Translations under genes and position numbers: made by a program
Shown here: one piece after another, positions 33,719 to 42,617 of the stretch
Position numbering within the stretch: position 1 is the stretch's first letter
Layout: every line of letters begins with the position of its first letter
From: Bacteroidales bacterium UBA4866
Lineage (GTDB): Bacteria; Bacteroidota; Bacteroidia; Bacteroidales; P3
Reading direction: 5' to 3'
Length of the DNA: 45,370 nucleotides
Assembly: GCA_002399565.1 (NCBI GenBank)
Contig: DHDW01000003.1
Span: forward strand, 1-45,370
The notes under the pieces: generated by a model
What the model was told of the DNA's origin: nothing
Databases searched by the model: none
Seen by the model: the letters and a program-made list of their open reading frames with translations, nothing else

Positions 33719-34150
33719 TTACGACTCTTCCACTACAGAGTCTTTATATTGAACACCCTTAATATTTGTATCAATATACTTAACACCAGCTTTGCTCAAA
33801 GTCTCTCTTAGATCAACAGTAGGATAAAAACTCATTCCAATCTTTTCAATAATCTCAGCAGTAGCTTCTTCTTTAGTGTTAACTGCCTTAGACTTAATAG
33901 TTGGATAAAACGTTCCGAGCAAATCAAGTTTAACAGATTTTCCTTCACTTAGATAGATTGCAATTACTTCTTGAAGAGTTTGCAAAACATTTAAGACGTC
34001 TCCAATACTCATAGCAGAACGAGCAGCAATATCTTTAGCCACCATTTTTTGAGAAATCTTCTTTTCTCTAAAAATACGAGCAATGAATTTCATACCAGGA
34101 AGAGCACCTACAGTAATTTTCTTAAGTTGAATCACATAACCTATAGCCAT
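33719..34150 (-). CDS. HU-related DNA-binding protein
   Basis: Nucleoid-type DNA-binding protein of 143 residues from the HU-related family common in Bacteroidota. It begins with the extra N-terminal strand GYVIQLKKITVG found in that family, then the HU helical part (KKISQKMVAKDIAARSAMSIGDVLNVLQTLQEVIAIYL), then the beta arm with EGKSVKLDLLGTFYPTIKSKAV. The C-terminal tail is longer than in E. coli HU. Likely role: DNA bending and compaction, possibly a site-specific regulator. A near-perfect Shine-Dalgarno sequence, rare in this phylum, precedes the start. It is convergent to ftsZ. Confidence 0.92.
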   Translation of the reverse strand: MAIGYVIQLKKITVGALPGMKFIARIFREKKISQKMVAKDIAARSAMSIGDVLNVLQTLQEVIAIYLSEGKSVKLDLLGTFYPTIKSKAVNTKEEATAEIIEKIGMSFYPTVDLRETLSKAGVKYIDTNIKGVQYKDSVVEES

Positions 34151-34156
34151 TTTTCA

Positions 34157-34164
34157 TACCTCCT
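34157..34164 (-). promoter_or_regulatory. Strong Shine-Dalgarno sequence of the HU-like gene
   Basis: The minus strand reads AAAGGAGGT ending about seven bases before the ATG. Bacteroidota genes normally lack such sequences, and no other start in this window has one this good. It implies high expression. Confidence 0.7.
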
Positions 34165-34169
34165 TTCGG

Positions 34170-34508
34170 CTTTTTAAAAGATTAATAACATTTGTTTTTA
34201 GGATAATTCTTTTGCAAAAGATAATTTTTTTGTTTTCCTAATACACTAATAAGAACAACAAGAAATTTAAAAAAGTAAACAATTTATTTTAGATTTAACA
34301 TTTATTATGAATTTTAAATGATATTGAAAGGTTTTTTTTGTGTATCTATTTAATAAAAGTCGCTTAAATAAAAGCATTTAATTAAGTACAATATACCGAA
34401 TAATTGCGATAAGTTCTGAGTAGTAGTAAATATTTTTTAATTTTATTCTATTGATTAAGAGTGAATTGTTGTGTAATTATTAATATAAGCAGATATTTAT
34501 TGTTTTTT
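34170..34508. other. AT-rich intergenic stretch
   Basis: Contains a 12-bp palindrome, CTTTTGCAAAAG, at 34209-34220, about 60 bases upstream of the HU-like start, possibly in its control region. Apart from that I see no open frame, RNA gene or ordered repeat. Confidence 0.45.
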
Positions 34509-34539
34509 TTTGCATAATTAAAAATATTATATCATCTTT
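34509..34539 (+). promoter_or_regulatory. Promoter of the frameshifted lipoprotein gene
   Basis: TTTG at 34509-34512, 19 bp, then CATCTTTG at 34532-34539, one mismatch from TAnnTTTG. The start codon is 29 bases further on. Confidence 0.6.
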
Positions 34540-34567
34540 GCATTATTAATTTTAAACTCATATAAAA

Positions 34568-35807
34568 ATGAACATTAAACAAAAATCAAGAATGTTTATT
34601 GCTATGTCAATTACATTATGTACTATTTTCAGCGTTTCTTGCACTAATGAAGATAGTTATGAGAATCAATCTCTACCAATTTATCTAAAAATCTTTAACT
34701 ATTAATAATCCGACATTGGATAATTATTTAACTTTTGGAGATTTTGACCAATTAGAACAAAAAGTCATTGAACTAGATGAAATGACTGAAGATGAAATTT
34801 CAAATTGGGAAAAATCCAAAAACTTTGTTTCTATTCGTACTATATCTGATGCTATAGATTCAGCAGAATTTGATTTTTATGAACATGTAAAAGATAGTCT
34901 ACTAAAATTATATACTGAATCTGAAATTGAAAATATGAAATTTCCTGAAATGCATGCTCAATTATTTTATGAGTTTTCTGAATTATTTATCAAAAAAACA
35001 ATGAAAGATGATAATTCAATATATTACGATTTAGATATTAACAATTATAATTATTCAAGAATAGTAAATAAGGATGGTATTGTTAAGGTAGGAACTCCAA
35101 TATATCAATTTAAAGAAGCAACAATAAAGATAATAGAAGATGGAAATGAGAATAAAATTAATATTCTAGATGATATTATTGAAACTGATCCGATAAATAA
35201 AATTACAGTGATAAATTTAAAAGGAGATAATCTTTTCCCTCCTAACGATATAAATGTAACACCATATCCTTTTGAATACGAAACATATAAAACAAGGACT
35301 ACATTTAAAGTTATAATGCGAAATAGATTTGAGCAAAAATATTCTCAATCTCGCAAAGCCTATTTTAGCAGATATTCTGTTCAAGGACGCTCATTAAGAA
35401 GATATTTTGGTATCTATGGAAATTATACTGTTCAAATGACCTACAATGGAAGCTTTTCTGGAAGTAATAATGTTTTTGGTTATTGGTTAGATTATAGCAT
35501 TCCAAGCAATCCAAAACAAGTATATGCATTGAGAGGATGGTCGTTATCCAATCAAACAAACACAAAAAAAACTCATACTTTAAATTATTATTTCTTTACA
35601 AAAAATAATAAAGGAGAGCTTAATCCAAGTTTAGCAAAAGAATGTTTTCATTCTATACCATATGAAAACCAGTATCCTTACCTTTATGAAGGAGAAGGAG
35701 GTAGTAATCCAGAATATGGTCAATTTTCTTTACCAAGCATATATCATTGGAATCATACTATAAAAGTTGCAGGAAGCTCTAACATCTCTATAAACACTTC
35801 ACGCTAA
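34568..35807 (+). pseudogene. Lipoprotein gene split by a one-base frameshift in an A run
   Basis: The ATG at 34568 opens a lipoprotein signal (MNIKQKSRMFIAMSITLCT, then IFSVSC as lipobox, then TNEDSYENQSLPIYL). The frame then runs into a stop at 34701-34703. The second frame, open from 34689 to 35807, continues the protein (KSLTINNPTLDNYLTFGDFD and so on). Removing one A from the A5 run at 34687-34691 joins the two into one protein of about 412 residues. The start FDQLEQKVIELDEMTEDEIS with NWEKS is typical of Bacteroidota surface lipoproteins; the C-terminal half is beta-rich. A gene finder would call only a signal-less protein from a TTG at 34716. The promoter, signal and downstream barrel gene all look intact. 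It may be a real mutation, a phase-variable tract or a sequencing error. Confidence 0.8.
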
Positions 35808-36533
35808 ATGATAAAAAAAAGAGCCTTACTTATAGTTTTATGTTTATTCACAACTTATTCTTATAGTCAAGAAATTAAACATAATTATTTTGGTTTAGGA
35901 TTTGGTGCCAATGTATATCCAATAGGAAATAGTTATAATCAAACATCAAATTCATTTGCAGATATTTTTGAAGAATCTTTATTTATGGAAGGAGGAGAGG
36001 TAGTAAATAGTGGTTCTTTAAATTTTTCGTTTATATATGAATATTGCTTTAATAATAGAATATCTATTTCATTAGAACCAACTTATACCTTTACATTACT
36101 ACAATTTGAAGGATCTACAGACTATTTATCTTATGGTTATGTAAAGACTGGTACAGCAACCTATCTTATTCATCAAATAAATATTCCTTTTATATTCAAT
36201 TATAAATTCCCTTTATCCGAAACAAATTCTAATTTCTTGCTTGGATTAGGAGCATCAATGTTTTTAAATATCCCAACCAAAGAAGCTATTTATGAATTTG
36301 GCAATGAAAATCTTGACCATTTTTACAAAATAGAATCAAACTCAGCAACACCAAATATTATTTTAAGAGCGGGGTATGAAATCAATTCAAAAAACAAAGT
36401 ACAGATTGTATTCCAATATAACTATGGTGTATTGAAGAGTAATTGGTATAATTTTTCTAATCCAACAATAAATAAAGATTTTGAAAAATTTAGAGTTAGT
36501 AGATTTGATGTCGGACTAAGATTCTTCTTTTAA
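35808..36533 (+). CDS. Outer-membrane beta-barrel protein
   Basis: Exported protein of 241 residues with signal peptide MIKKRALLIVLCLFTTYSYS. The mature part alternates amphipathic strands and turns (FGLGFGANVYPIGN, FSFIYEYCFNNRISISLEPTYTF, FLLGLGASMFLNI, IILRAGYEI, KVQIVFQYNYGV) and ends in a strand closing with FDVGLRFFF, the C-terminal phenylalanine recognised by the Bam complex. This fits the eight-stranded PorT/OmpA-like barrels of Bacteroidota. The start directly follows the stop of the lipoprotein gene (TAA-ATG), so the two are co-translated partners. A strong terminator follows. Confidence 0.87.
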   Translation: MIKKRALLIVLCLFTTYSYSQEIKHNYFGLGFGANVYPIGNSYNQTSNSFADIFEESLFMEGGEVVNSGSLNFSFIYEYCFNNRISISLEPTYTFTLLQFEGSTDYLSYGYVKTGTATYLIHQINIPFIFNYKFPLSETNSNFLLGLGASMFLNIPTKEAIYEFGNENLDHFYKIESNSATPNIILRAGYEINSKNKVQIVFQYNYGVLKSNWYNFSNPTINKDFEKFRVSRFDVGLRFFF

Positions 36534-36555
36534 TTCTATTCTGTAAATTTACTTT

Positions 36556-36591
36556 AAACTCCAAGAGTTATCTTTATCTCTTGGAGTTTTT
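36556..36591 (+). terminator. Rho-independent terminator after the barrel gene
   Basis: AAACTCCAAGAG (36556-36567) pairs with CTCTTGGAGTTT (36578-36589), a 12-bp stem with a 10-base loop followed by a T run. Confidence 0.9.
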
Positions 36592-36639
36592 GTTGTATAA
36601 AAGTTTTTTATGTTTTCAAACAATTGTAAAAGAGAAAAA

Positions 36640-36822
36640 TGTACATAACCATTATTCTTAAAAAGGCTTAGATTTTTCTTGATTTTAATTTTTTCCACTT
36701 TATTTGGCTAATCAATAATATAATTTTAATCCAAATGGGATGAAATTAATGGTTGAATAATCATAATATTAGTTTTGCTATACTTACATTATTCTTAAAA
36801 ATACTTACATTATTTATTCTTT
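36640..36822. repeat. Degenerate repeats around CATTATTCTTAAAAA
   Basis: CATTATTCTTAAAAA-like strings occur near 36650 and 36788, and TACTTACATTATT occurs at 36781 and 36802, 21 bp apart. An inverted GAATAAT is at 36755. The 21-bp step recalls the seven clear arrays, but no convincing dyad is left. The rest of the 344-base gap holds no gene. Confidence 0.4.
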
Positions 36823-36835
36823 GATTTGTTTTTTG

Positions 36836-36843
36836 TAATTTTG
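36836..36843 (+). promoter_or_regulatory. Probable -7 promoter element of the M16 peptidase operon
   Basis: TAATTTTG matches TAnnTTTG. TTTA lies 19 bp upstream (36813-36816) as a one-mismatch -33 element. The start codon follows after 34 bases. Confidence 0.55.
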
Positions 36844-36877
36844 ACCCTCATTTAGAAATTTTTAATACATAATAGTA

Positions 36878-39838
36878 ATGAAAAAGATACAGTTTATCTT
36901 TGCGATAGTTGTTGTCCTTCTATCTCAAATTAGTTTTGCTCAAGTTAGAATTGATTCTGACTCTCCTGCAATTAGTGTTGCAGCTCCTTCAAAGGAATAT
37001 AAGATTGAAAGAGTTGAAAAAGACCCTATGAATACAATTATTTATACCTTAGAAAATGGATTAAAGGTATATATGTCAGTAAATAAGGAAGAGCCAAGAG
37101 TTCAAACTTATATTGCAGTTAGGGTTGGTAGTAAGAATGATCCTAAAGAAAACACTGGTCTTGCTCACTATTTTGAACATTTAATGTTTAAGGGAACTCA
37201 AAAGTTTGGAACTACCGATTGGGAAAAGGAACAAACTTATATAAAACAAATTGAAGAGCTTTACGAAGTATATATTAAGGAAACTGACAATGAAAAAAGA
37301 AATGAAATTTATAAAGAAATTGATAAGCTTTCTTTTGAAGCCTCACAATTAGCAATCCCTAATGAGTATGATAAGTTAATGAAACTTATTGGAGCAAAAG
37401 GAACAAATGCTGCAACTTCCAACGACTTTACCTACTATGTAGAAAACATTCCATCGAATCAAATTGAGAATTGGGCAAAGATTCAATCAGACCGTTTCAC
37501 TAATCCTGTTCTTCGTCTTTTCCATACAGAACTTGAAACAGTTTATGAAGAAAAGAACATGTCATTAACTAATGATAGACGTAAGGCTAATGAAGCGATG
37601 ATGGCAGCTCTTTATCCAAATCATCCTTATGGACAACAAACCACATTAGGAACAGCTGAACATTTACGTAACCCTTCAATGGTTGCTATCAATAATTACT
37701 TTAAAAAATATTATGTTCCAAACAACTATTGTATTGTTCTAAGTGGAGATTTTGATCCAGAACAAGCAATTAAGGTTATTGATAAGTACTTTGGTAAGAT
37801 TCCACCAAAGAAAATTGAACCTTTTAAGTTTGAATATGAAAAGCCAATAACAGAAGTAAAGAGAGTTGATATTGTTGGTTTGGAAGCTGAGAATTTGATT
37901 ATTGCTTATAGAATTAATGCTGGTTCAACATCAAAAGAAGTTATGCTTGCTAATCTATTGGATAGAGTTCTTAATAATGGAAGTACAGGAATAATGGATG
38001 TTAATGTTAGGCAAAAGCAATTGGTTCAAAATGCTTATTCTTCTGTTTATGACTTGAACGACTATGCAGCATTTACAATTAGAGCAACTCCAAAAACAGG
38101 TCAAAGTTTAGAAGATCTTGAACGTTTGATGATAGATCAAATAAATCAATTGATTGATGGAAAATGGGATGAAAGTATATTGAAAGCAGCCATCAATCAA
38201 CAAAGACTTAGCGAAATGAAAGAATTGGAAAGCAATAGTTCAAGAGCAATGAAGATGGTTTATTCTTATCTTTCAGGAGAAAGCTGGGAAAAGACTGTTA
38301 GAATGACAGAAGAGATGAAGAAAGTTACTAAAGAAGAACTTCTTGACTTTGCAAGAAATACTTTTAAAGATAATAACTATATAGTAATAAGAAAACTTCA
38401 AGGAGCAAATGCTGAAATAGAAAAAGTGGAAAAACCACCAATTACTCCAATTCATGTTAATAGAGATGCAAAAAGTGATTTCTTTAAAGAAATAGAAGAA
38501 GTAGAAGTTAAGCCAATTGAACCTAAGTTTTTGAATTACGATAAAGATTTTTCAAAGGCTAACTTAAAGAATGGAGCTAATGTTCTTTATGTTCAAAACA
38601 AAGAAAATGGAAGGTTTTCACTAACCTATCGTTATGATTTTGGAAAACTGTCTAACAAAAGACTTGGATTATTAAGAAACTATCAAATGTATCTTCATCC
38701 AAAATCTTCAACTCTAACAAAATTTGAGGAAGAACTTTATAATATTGCTTGTCAAATAACCATCTCTCCAGCTCCAGATTATATTGAAGCAAGAGTTGAT
38801 GGCTTATCTGAAAACTTTTCAAAGGCACTTTCTTTGTTTGAAGACTTGCTTTCAAATCCAAATATTGAGCAATCGACAGTGGATAACATGATTAAAGATA
38901 TTCAAAAGAGCAGAAATGATGCCAAGAAGAATCAGCAAAGTTGTTTCTCTGCATTAGCAGATTATGCTGTTTATGGAAAAGATGGAGCTTTCTATGATTT
39001 TATTCCAGAGACTGAACTTTTGAAAATAACTCCACAAATGCTTATTCAAGACCTTAAAGAAGCAACAAAATACTCCCATCAAATATTATATTATGGTGAT
39101 TTAACCTTAAATAATTTAGTAAATACATTAGATAAAGAGCATATTTCTTCACCTTCAAAGCTTAAAGCAAAACCAAATGTTAAGCTAAAGGAAAAACTTC
39201 CAACAACAGCAAACAAAGTTTATTTTGTTCACTACGATGCTAAACAATCATATTGTCGTCAGTTCAATACTTCAATACTTTTTGATGATAACCTAACTCC
39301 AATCATTTCTCTATACAACCAATATTTTGGAGGAAGTATGAATTCAATTGTATTTCAAGAAATGAGAGAAAAACGTTCATTAGCTTATCAAGCACAGTCT
39401 CGTTTTGTTGTTCCAGGCAGAAAAGGAATGACTTATCAAAATATGTCACATATTGCAACACAAAATGATAAGGTTATTGATGCCTTTACTGCTTTCAATG
39501 AACTATTTGATCAAATGCCTGTTTCACAAACAAACTTTGATTTGTCTAAAGATGGTTTGATTTCTTCAATTAGAACAGGCAGAACAACTAAAGAAGGAAT
39601 AATCTATTCTTATCTTAACGATATACAAAAGGGAAGAAAACAAGATGGTTCAATTGATATATATAATAAAGTACCATCTTTAACAATAAATGATGTTGTG
39701 AATTTTAACAATAAGTATATCAAAAATAAACCAAAGACATATATCGTTTTGGGTAATAAAGATCAAGTTGATTTGAAAAAATTAGAAAAATTCGGTAAGG
39801 TACAAATCCTAACTTTGGAAGAAATATTTGGATACTAA
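36878..39838 (+). CDS. Periplasmic M16 zinc peptidase, two-module
   Basis: Exported peptidase of 986 residues with signal MKKIQFIFAIVVVLLSQISF. It has two tandem M16 modules. The first keeps the inverted zinc motif H97-Y-F-E100-H101 and, after a charged insert of about 40 residues (115-155), the distal glutamate region ELETVYEEKNM (218-228). The second module (about 540-986) lacks the zinc motif but has the R-S-L-A-Y-Q substrate segment (EMREKRSLAYQAQSRF), as in other M16 proteins. It probably degrades peptides in the periplasm. Genes for an alpha/beta hydrolase and a methyltransferase follow at 19 and 24 bases, so the three form an operon. Confidence 0.94.
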   Translation: MKKIQFIFAIVVVLLSQISFAQVRIDSDSPAISVAAPSKEYKIERVEKDPMNTIIYTLENGLKVYMSVNKEEPRVQTYIAVRVGSKNDPKENTGLAHYFEHLMFKGTQKFGTTDWEKEQTYIKQIEELYEVYIKETDNEKRNEIYKEIDKLSFEASQLAIPNEYDKLMKLIGAKGTNAATSNDFTYYVENIPSNQIENWAKIQSDRFTNPVLRLFHTELETVYEEKNMSLTNDRRKANEAMMAALYPNHPYGQQTTLGTAEHLRNPSMVAINNYFKKYYVPNNYCIVLSGDFDPEQAIKVIDKYFGKIPPKKIEPFKFEYEKPITEVKRVDIVGLEAENLIIAYRINAGSTSKEVMLANLLDRVLNNGSTGIMDVNVRQKQLVQNAYSSVYDLNDYAAFTIRATPKTGQSLEDLERLMIDQINQLIDGKWDESILKAAINQQRLSEMKELESNSSRAMKMVYSYLSGESWEKTVRMTEEMKKVTKEELLDFARNTFKDNNYIVIRKLQGANAEIEKVEKPPITPIHVNRDAKSDFFKEIEEVEVKPIEPKFLNYDKDFSKANLKNGANVLYVQNKENGRFSLTYRYDFGKLSNKRLGLLRNYQMYLHPKSSTLTKFEEELYNIACQITISPAPDYIEARVDGLSENFSKALSLFEDLLSNPNIEQSTVDNMIKDIQKSRNDAKKNQQSCFSALADYAVYGKDGAFYDFIPETELLKITPQMLIQDLKEATKYSHQILYYGDLTLNNLVNTLDKEHISSPSKLKAKPNVKLKEKLPTTANKVYFVHYDAKQSYCRQFNTSILFDDNLTPIISLYNQYFGGSMNSIVFQEMREKRSLAYQAQSRFVVPGRKGMTYQNMSHIATQNDKVIDAFTAFNELFDQMPVSQTNFDLSKDGLISSIRTGRTTKEGIIYSYLNDIQKGRKQDGSIDIYNKVPSLTINDVVNFNNKYIKNKPKTYIVLGNKDQVDLKKLEKFGKVQILTLEEIFGY

Positions 39839-39857
39839 TCTCTAAATCTTTTAATAT

Positions 39858-41285
39858 ATGAATGAGAAAAAGAATTGCTTAACAATACTGCTTAGCTTAA
39901 TTTCAATATGTCTGTTTTCTTTTAATCTTTTCTCTCAAGAAACAACATCTTGGTATGGAGAACTTAATGTTTCTTCAACAACTTTGCCAATAACACTAAA
40001 GATTGAGGAAAAGGCAGACACTACAATTATATTAATGGGTTCTCCCTCTCAAACAAATCAGATGTTTTCAGTAACAAAACAACGTTTTACTAAAGACTCT
40101 ATTTTGTTTTCAATGAAGAGTCTAAATGTAGTTTTTAAAGGAAAATACAATAGTACAAAAGACACTATATTTGCTTCCTTCAAACAAGGTTTACTCCAAG
40201 AAAATCTAATCATGGTTAAAACAAAGGAGCTTTTTGAAACAAAACGACCTCAAGAACCTCAGCCACCTTATCCTTACATTGAGCAGGAATTAAGTTTTAA
40301 GGTTGAAGGTGTTAACTATGATTTTAAAGGAACTCTTACCTTGCCTTCAATTCAGGGAACTTATCCATGTGTTATTCTTGTAACAGGTTCAGGTCTTCAG
40401 AATAGAGATGAAGAATTAATGAATCACAAACCTTTTAAAGTTATTGCAGATTATCTAACACGCAACAATATTGCTGTCTTTCGTTATGATGACAGAGGTT
40501 GGAACGGAGATATAACTGACTCAACAATAAATAACGCAACCACTCTTGATTATGCAGTTGATGCACAAGCTGCTTTTGATATGATTAAAACTCATCCTAA
40601 CATAAATCCAAAACAAATAGGTATGTTAGGACATAGCGAAGGAGGAGTAATAACATCAATTGTTGCTTCTAAAAATCCAAACATTAGTTTTGTAATCCTT
40701 TTGGCATCAACAGGACAAAAAGGAATTGATGTTCTCTTGCAACAAAACGAAGTTATTCTCAAAAATATTAAAATGCCTAAACATGCAGTTAAGATGCAGC
40801 TTTCTGCTTTAAAGCAAATATATAAATATATTGAGAAGGACTATACAAGCAATGAAATAGAGAAAAGAATGAATCTTTGGTTTGATAAAGAATTATCTAA
40901 GTTAAATGCTGGGCAAAGAAAAGAGTCTCCTTTTTATACTGCAATGGAAAGAACAAAATTTATAAATCAATTATCTTCCAATTGGATGAGAACTTTTCTT
41001 AAGTTAAATCCATCCGATTACCTAACTAAAGTAAAACAACCAACCTTTGCTCTAAATGGAACTAATGATGTTCAAGTATTGCAAGAGTACAACTTGCCTC
41101 AAATTGAAAAAGCACTAAAAAAAGCAAAGAACAAAAATTATAAAACATTTAAAGCTATTGGACACAATCATCTCTTCCAACAATGTACAACAGGAATGAT
41201 TGATGAATATAGTAAAATAGAACAAACAATTTCACCAATAATTTTAGAACAGATAAAGGAATTTATCAAAAGTACTACAAAATAA
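39858..41285 (+). CDS. Exported alpha/beta hydrolase
   Basis: Protein of 475 residues with a signal peptide ending near FNLFSQ. Residues 30-125 form a beta-rich N-terminal domain (SWYGELNVSSTTLPITLKI). The catalytic domain starts near 145 with VNYDFKGTLTLP. It has the oxyanion segment VTGSGLQNRDEE, YDDRG at 210-214, the nucleophile S260 in GHSEGG, a probable acid in LNGTNDVQV and a probable histidine in AIGHNHLF. This layout matches the large exported hydrolases of Bacteroidota that act as esterases or peptidases; substrate unknown. Probably co-transcribed with the M16 peptidase. Confidence 0.9.
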   Translation: MNEKKNCLTILLSLISICLFSFNLFSQETTSWYGELNVSSTTLPITLKIEEKADTTIILMGSPSQTNQMFSVTKQRFTKDSILFSMKSLNVVFKGKYNSTKDTIFASFKQGLLQENLIMVKTKELFETKRPQEPQPPYPYIEQELSFKVEGVNYDFKGTLTLPSIQGTYPCVILVTGSGLQNRDEELMNHKPFKVIADYLTRNNIAVFRYDDRGWNGDITDSTINNATTLDYAVDAQAAFDMIKTHPNINPKQIGMLGHSEGGVITSIVASKNPNISFVILLASTGQKGIDVLLQQNEVILKNIKMPKHAVKMQLSALKQIYKYIEKDYTSNEIEKRMNLWFDKELSKLNAGQRKESPFYTAMERTKFINQLSSNWMRTFLKLNPSDYLTKVKQPTFALNGTNDVQVLQEYNLPQIEKALKKAKNKNYKTFKAIGHNHLFQQCTTGMIDEYSKIEQTISPIILEQIKEFIKSTTK

Positions 41286-41309
41286 TTTTTACTAATTAAC
41301 TATTGTAAC

Positions 41310-42155
41310 ATGAAATTACTACGTCGTATATTCTTCCCCATATGGAAGATAAGAGCAAGATTTTGGGTAAGAAAGAGAATAAAAGAAGAACAAGATCAAG
41401 TTAGAAAAGTTGCTTCAGCACTAAAAGCTTCCCTAAAAGTTATATTGGATATTGAAGAAAAACTTTGGGTTAAGAACATTGAACAACTAAGACAAGAGCT
41501 AAAACAAAATGAACAAGAAATAATTGTTACCGATTTTGGTGCAGGCTCTCCAAAGGGAAATAGAACTCCACAAGAAATGTATACTGGAGTTGTAAATTCA
41601 ACAAAAGTTTCAAAAGTAGTTTCTGCAAGCAAGTCTCCTTTTTGGTCTTTATTCCTTCATAAATTGATTAGAGAATTTCAACCAGAGAAAGGATTGGAGT
41701 TTGGAACAAGCTTGGGTTTGTCTGCCTCTTATCAAGCAAGTGCAATGACAATTAATGGAAAAGGAAAGCTGATTACAATGGAAGGTTCTCTTTCATTAGT
41801 TGAAAAAGCAGTATCTAACTTCACTAAAATTGGACTAATCAATATTGAAACAGTTCAAGGACGTTTTAGTGATAATTTAGAAAAAGTATTATCGCAAAAT
41901 AATCCTATTGATTATGTTTTCCTCGATGCACATCACGATAAGAATGCAACAATAGAATATTTTGAAACACTTTTGCCATATCTTTCTGACAATTGTATTA
42001 TTGTTTTTGATGATATAAGATGGTCAAGAGGAATGAAAAAAGCATTTTCTCTAATAACAGAAAATCCAAGAATAAGATTTGTTTTTGATTTAAAAGAAAT
42101 GGGAGTTTGTATACTAGCTCCAGAAACCACAGAAAAGGTAGTCTACAAAGTTTAA
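41310..42155 (+). CDS. SAM-dependent methyltransferase
   Basis: Cytoplasmic protein of 281 residues. The first 90 residues are helical and charged. The Rossmann-fold methyltransferase follows: motif I GLEFGTSLGLSASYQ near 128-142, motif II LITMEG, and DYVFLDAHHDKNATIEYF with the acidic pair typical of O-methyltransferase-like enzymes (Methyltransf_24 type). IIVFDDIRWSRGMKKAF then follows. The acceptor is unknown. It has no signal peptide although the two genes before it encode exported enzymes. Probable terminator just after it. Confidence 0.87.
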   Translation: MKLLRRIFFPIWKIRARFWVRKRIKEEQDQVRKVASALKASLKVILDIEEKLWVKNIEQLRQELKQNEQEIIVTDFGAGSPKGNRTPQEMYTGVVNSTKVSKVVSASKSPFWSLFLHKLIREFQPEKGLEFGTSLGLSASYQASAMTINGKGKLITMEGSLSLVEKAVSNFTKIGLINIETVQGRFSDNLEKVLSQNNPIDYVFLDAHHDKNATIEYFETLLPYLSDNCIIVFDDIRWSRGMKKAFSLITENPRIRFVFDLKEMGVCILAPETTEKVVYKV

Positions 42156-42191
42156 CTTTTCCCCTGTTTTTTTAGTTTTAAACTTAGTTTT

Positions 42192-42244
42192 TTCCTCTCT
42201 TTATTTGATTGTAAAATAATTAATTACTGAGAGGAACTTTTTTT
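42192..42244 (+). terminator. Terminator after the methyltransferase gene
   Basis: TTCCTCTC (42192-42199) pairs with GAGAGGAA (42229-42236), followed by a T run (42238-42244). The loop is 29 bases, longer than usual. Confidence 0.55.
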
Positions 42245-42259
42245 ATCAAGACTTAATGT

Positions 42260-42368
42260 CGGAATCATGCCATGAATTACTCCAATTCATGCCATGATTC
42301 TGGTCAATTCATGGCATGATTTCATCCAATTCATGGCATGATTCCGAGTAATTCATGGCATGAATTCG
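42260..42368. repeat. Array G: five dyad units at exact 22-bp spacing
   Basis: Five copies of AATTCATG-G-CATGATT or its complement. The core TCATG-S-CATGA is a perfect odd palindrome in every copy. The centres are 42270, 42292, 42314, 42336 and 42358: four steps of exactly 22 bp. The first two copies have C at the centre and the last three have G. It follows the terminator at 42192-42244 and precedes the iorA promoter by about 180 bases. Confidence 0.92.
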
Positions 42369-42546
42369 ACATCAACTCCTTATTAAAATTCTTCTAAACC
42401 TTGTTTTTTTACTTTGATATAATGATTAAGGGTTTTTTAATCCCTATTTTCTTTTGTTTTAAGGCAAATAGATTAAATTTATATTATTAATTGTTTATTT
42501 GTTTGAAAGAGAAAAGGCAATTATTGGGGATTTCATTCGGATAATA
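42369..42546. other. AT-rich stretch before the iorA promoter
   Basis: No open frame, RNA gene or further repeat unit seen between array G and the iorA promoter. Confidence 0.4.
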
Positions 42547-42578
42547 TTTGTGTAAATCAATTTATAATTATAACTTTG
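42547..42578 (+). promoter_or_regulatory. Promoter of iorA-iorB
   Basis: TTTG at 42547-42550, 20 bp, then TAACTTTG at 42571-42578. The in-frame ATG at 42576 overlaps this element, so it cannot be the real start; the ATG at 42618 is. Confidence 0.75.
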
Positions 42579-42617
42579 CACACAATAAGTTCAAAAAATA
42601 ATTTAAAGATATATTTC

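Noticed and set aside
34230..34508. A possible small RNA or tRNA in the AT-rich gap after the HU-like gene
   Set aside because: No cloverleaf, no GC-rich stem and no promoter-terminator pair could be found there.
42576..42617. An iorA start at 42576
   Set aside because: That ATG lies inside the -7 promoter element, so the transcript would begin after it.
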